NCBI RefSeq assembly: GCF_030052815.1
Contig: NC_079493.1
Location: forward strand, 57,455,191-57,519,190
Direction of reading: 5' to 3'
From: Hevea brasiliensis
Lineage: Eukaryota; Streptophyta; Magnoliopsida; Malpighiales; Euphorbiaceae
Length of the DNA stretch: 64,000 bases
Shown here in pieces: positions 60,426 through 64,000 of this stretch. The notes beneath the pieces are model-generated. The model was not told the origin of the DNA and did no database searches. It worked only from the letters and a program-made list of their open reading frames with translations. A program made the translations under genes and the position numbers. Numbering within the stretch: the stretch's first letter is position 1; the number at the start of each line of letters is the position of its first letter.

Positions 60426-61427
60426 TTCTGTAAAATTATATATCGTAAGAACTTTGAACTAAGGATTCTGGCGACCAAGGGTGCAAGAAACCCATGCAAA
60501 GCTTTTCCTAACCCATTGAGCTTTAAAACTAGAGAGCGGATGCAAGACCGAATTTCCCACCGATCTCCTATGTGATCACTTTATCAGAATTCTTTGATTG
60601 GCGATATTCGATCTCCTTCAATCACTAGTTGGGGACCCAATCCTATCTCAATTCCCGCTCAATTATGTTATCACCTGGGCTTGTTTCGTAACCTGACCTC
60701 ATAACTTATTTGTTTGGTCTACTATTCGACCTTTTGTTACACCTATCCTTTTGTTATTTTATTTGATTGAAAACTCTCATATCTAAATACCCCTGCCTAC
60801 GTCCTTTTGATTATTTATAAGTTACCTATGAGCTGAACATCTGCTCTTGAAGGGAATGAAAACTAAATGATGATAAATGAAATTTGCAAATGAAATAGAA
60901 GACACAGGAAATAACTATTAGCTTGGACAATCTATTTTGAGATTTTAGTGCAACTGGATTATAGAAGAAATTTCAAAAGAAAGCTGGAGAAAATAAACAA
61001 GGGTGTTTGACAAAATGATAGTTTAGATGTTTACCTGTGGGAAGTTAAGGAGACAGATGGAATGACTCCAGAATCCACAACTCTTGCAGAGGTGAGAGCT
61101 GACGGCCAAAAGAGTAATACTTACTCGAAGTAACAGAAACTAGGTCGGAATGAAGTTGAGCTTTGGAGAGTAATGTACCGATATTAGGGTGGTGAGAATG
61201 AAACTGAACAAAGAAAATGGCCTTACAGAGCAATGAACGGGCACTGAAAATGAAAATTTCAGGGTTCAGAACTCCTTTCGATTCAGATACTTAAGAAAGC
61301 TGGTTTCTAAAGTTTCTCAAAAGCTTAGAATGGTAAAGCAACAAGACTGAATCGAATTTCAGAGTCTTTCCACTATAATCACCACCATCTTTTTTTTGTC
61401 CATCCCTTCTACAATATTGCATGCAGG

Positions 61428-61435
61428 TATTTATA
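61428..61435 (-). promoter_or_regulatory. TATA box of Tat gag-pol promoter (5' LTR)
   Basis: Minus strand CTATAAATACCTGCATGCAATA context, identical in core to 20591-20598. It is the expected start region for genomic RNA reading toward lower coordinates. Confidence 0.62.
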
Positions 61436-62101
61436 GGGAACGGGTGCTCATCATGGAGGGTCAGGATCTCATCAGGGGAGACGGAGGGTTTAGATTCAAA
61501 AGGACATAATCCGATGTTTGAGAATTAAAGAGAATCAAAATGGAGGGTTGGGATTCTATTCAGAATATCCGTCCTTTCTTCTTTTAATCCAATTGCTCAG
61601 GGTATTGCCTTATAAGATGAATTCGACGGCTAGGAATAAAAAGCACTGAACTTGTCATCTGCTTTTTGATCCAAGGGCTCCGGTCCATCCTTACAATTGT
61701 GATCATCAGTGGAGATCGAAATGTACAGGACTGCCATAACTATTTTGGCGATTGCCATAACTGTTTTGGCGTCTGTCAGCTAGGTAGGCATTTCTGTAGA
61801 TGAGGCATGTGGTGAAGATTTAATCACGCCTGTAATGCTTTAACTAACTCGGCTCTGATTATGAAGAGAGTTGATTGAAAGTTATTCAATCTCTCCGTGC
61901 TTTCCGATCTCTATTCTTCCAATCTCCCTAATATGACCCTCTCCTTTTCCGATCTCTCTCGTATCGGGTCTCCTCTCATTTCCTGATCTCACCCATTCTA
62001 GATTTTTTCTTCTTTATCCGACTCCCCTTGGTTAATGCAATTAATTCTTCAGTTACTAATGCATCCGCTTTGGTTTCTGTATGCAATAAATGCCCAGGCC
62101 C

Positions 62102-62110
62102 TATATATAT
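62102..62110 (+). promoter_or_regulatory. TATA box of antisense ORF 1 (5' LTR copy)
   Basis: TATATATAT with following GCACCAACG, as at 21246. The ATG is about 105 bp downstream. Confidence 0.55.
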
Positions 62111-62213
62111 GCACCAACGTGGAAATCCCCTTCAAACTTCACTTTTCTCCTTCAATTTTTTTTTTCAATGCTCTTTTGCTCCAATTCAAGCTTCTCTGAT
62201 AAAAATTCTGATT

Positions 62214-62624
62214 ATGGCTGCTTTTGATCTTTTCCCAACTGTTTTCTTCACCCTTCGCCTGAAAGTTTATGAACTCGGTGATCAGAGAACCATAAGGATG
62301 TTATATGATGAGAATGATGGAACCAGACTAATTTACCAATCAAGATCAAAAGTGACGAATGTGCCTATCTCGAATCGGTCTACCGGTATAATTAGTGGAC
62401 CGATCTCTGGCAAGAGGACTGCTAATTTCAATCTTAATGTCGGTGACTACCTGTTGAAGTTCATTTGGCCCCTCACCACATCAGGCGTCCCGACTACAGC
62501 TCGGTTCTGGTCTATGACATCAGCAATGACTCCGCTCACTATCATGAGAGTCATAGTCACCCTATCAGAACTGCACATCTATCCAATACTTGTGGTTGGC
62601 TTTTCGATCAAACACATCTTTTGA
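62214..62624 (+). CDS. LTR-borne antisense ORF 1, 136 aa, second copy
   Basis: Same length and frame as 21358-21768, starting MAAFDLFP and ending HIF. An upstream in-frame ATG at 62028 would extend it to 198 aa, but the other copy does not keep that extension and the TATA lies between the two, so the start at 62214 is preferred. Most differences from the first copy are single-base. Long identical blocks include [19 protein letters not shown] and [19 protein letters not shown]. Function unknown. Confidence 0.55.
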   Translation: MAAFDLFPTVFFTLRLKVYELGDQRTIRMLYDENDGTRLIYQSRSKVTNVPISNRSTGIISGPISGKRTANFNLNVGDYLLKFIWPLTTSGVPTTARFWSMTSAMTPLTIMRVIVTLSELHIYPILVVGFSIKHIF

Positions 62625-63001
62625 TTTAGCCACAAGCCTAGGCTTTGACATAGGCCATTATTAGGTAAGATGTAGTGCTGATCTTTAGAGATCGCCCAAA
62701 TGATGTAATCCGATCTTTTGAAAATGAAATGAAATTTTATTTGAAGGTTTTTATTTTATTATTGCATTAGTTATTTTTCCAATCTCTTATATGCATATCC
62801 GATCTGATCCCTAAACGAATCGCCATTAGCCGATCCATGATTTCGAAAGTTTGTTCGATCCGAAGACCTTGGCTAACCGATCTCATTTATTCAATTTTTT
62901 ATTATGTTTCTAGAACTTTTTTGCGATGTGTCGAGGAAGCGGCCGGTTCCACTAACCGATGTGTCACTTGGGACTTCGCGAGCATTTAATGCTTAGACGA
63001 G

Positions 63002-63009
63002 TATAAATA
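63002..63009 (+). promoter_or_regulatory. TATA box of antisense ORF 2 (5' LTR copy)
   Basis: GTATAAATAGGGG, equivalent to 22208-22215 and about 157 bp before the ATG at 63166. Confidence 0.65.
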
Positions 63010-63165
63010 GGGGTGAGATGAGTCAGTCATTTCCTTATGTCATTTTCAGAACCTCTCTAGCTATCCCAGCGTTTTCTCTCATTTTTTCAAGTTTTTCTGG
63101 CACCGATCACATTCCAGTAAGGATTTTAATTCTTTTCTCGGTTAATTTCTTTTGTTTCCATGAAA

Positions 63166-64000
63166 ATGAGCAGCGTCGAGGGTAAGAGCGCTACCAGCCC
63201 GCTTTCCGTCCATATTTCATGGACCTCGAAAGAAGCCGAAAGCCGATGCGACTGGATTAAGCGAATGTACCAATATAGTCATTGTTTCGATTACTGGTCT
63301 GGCTGCCAGACCAAGGCGAGGAGCGTATTTGAGAAGAGAAAACCTGCCAATTGATGAGTTACCTTCGGTCCTGAGAGAAACCGATCTCCAATCTATAAGT
63401 CAGGAGTACAATCTGCGGATCGACTCCTTTGAACTGATTAAATGCCATGGCAACCATCGGGCCAATCACTTCTTCGATGAAAGCAATCTCATCATGGTGT
63501 ACGAAGAGCAGCTAAAGGTTGGGCTTTATTTCCCTTTAGATGAATTTTACAACGCCATCCTAAAGTTTCACCACGTCTCGGTAGCTCAAGTGCATCTGAA
63601 CTCCTTGCAGACTTTGGTAGCCTTCCAGGGCCTCTGCAGAGCTAAGGGACTGGAGCCCACGGCTAAAGTTTTTACCGAGCTACATAGGCTTACTTGAAGG
63701 AAAGATAATGAATTTTGGTTCTTTCAAGCAAAGCCGAACTGTGGGCTCTTCATTGATCTCCCTTCTTCATTGAAGAATTGGAAAAATCGGTTCTTTATAT
63801 TGAGGAGCAAAATTCGGAATGGCTTTGAGGGTATCCCACAGAGTTGCCAACACCTGGTCGCTCTGATCCTGAAGAAGATCACCTTAAATAAGGACGAAGA
63901 TGCCATGGTGAAAGATTTTAAGTCTCAGCATCCACCCAGAAATTCTCGTGCTTAAACGCGGTAATGGCCATACTGAAGTATTGGATGATGCGGCTAATCA
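63166..64000 (+). pseudogene. LTR-borne antisense ORF 2, PF04195-like (5' LTR copy, cut by window)
   Basis: ATG at 63166 (MSSVEGK), homologous to 22372; another ATG lies six bases upstream at 63160. Without the codon-7 stop of the first copy it reads 62 codons, then a small length difference shifts the frame. The PF04195-like middle continues at 63329-63697: FFDESNLIM, LYFPLDEFYNAILKFHHV and VAFQGLCRAKGLEPTAKVF, then a TGA, then KDNEFWFFQAK and LKNWKNRFF. This domain is better preserved than in the first copy. The coiled-coil part is beyond the window. Confidence 0.78.

Larger units (their letters stand above)
5999..64000 (-). mobile_element. Tat/Ogre-type Ty3/gypsy retrotransposon, minus strand, extends past window
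   Basis: On the minus strand the order is 5' LTR (from beyond 64000 to 59260), primer site, leader, extra ORF (58425-56552), gag (56196-53831), protease, RT, RNase H, a second RNase H and integrase down to 43384, then 3' spacer, polypurine tract (24932-24949) and 3' LTR (24931-5999). Dual RNase H, the LIDNGSALN protease motif and accessory ORFs are established Tat-lineage traits. LTR ends are TGTCGACAC...CTTGCGACA; the far 3' LTR base pair reads TA for TG at 5999. Three insertions (7953-20520, 25633-42989, 43926-49903) interrupt it. No frame is intact, so this copy is inactive. Confidence 0.85.
59260..64000 (-). mobile_element. Tat 5' LTR (incomplete at window edge)
   Basis: Begins TGTCGCAAGGG on the plus strand at 59260, next to the primer site, and is collinear with 5999-7950 and 20521-23200 of the 3' LTR. 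By comparison it should end about 1.7 kb past the window. It is uninterrupted here and is the better copy for defining the LTR. The stretch 60426-61427 has no gene. Confidence 0.88.

Noticed and set aside
20521..64000. Tandem Tat elements sharing one LTR, because the antisense ORFs appear at both ends
   Set aside because: The polypurine tract and TGTCGACA terminus at 24931/24932 put the ORFs inside the LTR, so a single element explains both copies.

Overview
This window is a block of nested LTR retrotransposons from a plant nuclear genome, most likely a eudicot. The evidence is Ty1/copia elements with an initiator-Met primer-binding site, Ty3/gypsy chromoviruses with a C-terminal chromodomain, and a Tat/Ogre-type gypsy element with dual RNase H and accessory ORFs. 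I see no host gene, tRNA, rRNA or CRISPR array. The species cannot be named from the sequence. Nearly all coding regions carry stops or frameshifts.

The layout can be ordered because five insertions have matching terminal TG..CA ends and four have exact 5-bp target-site duplications (TSDs), with one further one-mismatch pair. At the left edge lie the end of one copia copy (1-2455), the rest of a gypsy LTR it appears to sit in (2456-5683), and the 3' end of another copia (5684-5998). The LTR of that last copia is broken by the main element. This is a minus-strand Tat-type gypsy running from 5999 past the right edge. Its 3' LTR is 5999-24931, about 6.4 kb once nested elements are removed. Its polypurine tract is at 24932. 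Pol, gag and an extra ORF lie between 43384 and 58425, the primer site is at 59239-59259, and the 5' LTR starts at 59260.

Three insertions interrupt the Tat element, and each holds another. (1) A gypsy solo LTR at 7953-20520 (TSD AGCAA) contains a full copia with 2.1-kb LTRs at 8799-18293 (TSD CTAAG). (2) A minus-strand chromovirus at 25633-42989 (TSD CTTTA) carries in its 3' LTR a 5'-truncated plus-strand chromovirus at 26664-33798. (3) A gypsy solo LTR at 43926-49903 (TSD TTCTT), inside the Tat integrase, contains a second solo LTR at 45088-48226 (TSD GGCAG/GGTAG).

The most interesting points are: (a) the giant Tat LTR carries two transcription units on the strand opposite gag-pol, one encoding an unrecognised 136-residue protein intact in both LTRs and one a PF04195-like coiled-coil protein; (b) a two-hairpin module with compensatory changes recurs in all seven gypsy LTR copies where that part of the LTR is present; (c) two chromoviruses share a short GT-AG intron-like interruption at the same integrase position; (d) local patches have CAG/CTG trinucleotides rewritten as CGA/TCG, which looks like a base-calling artefact at methylated CHG sites and inflates the apparent number of frameshifts.
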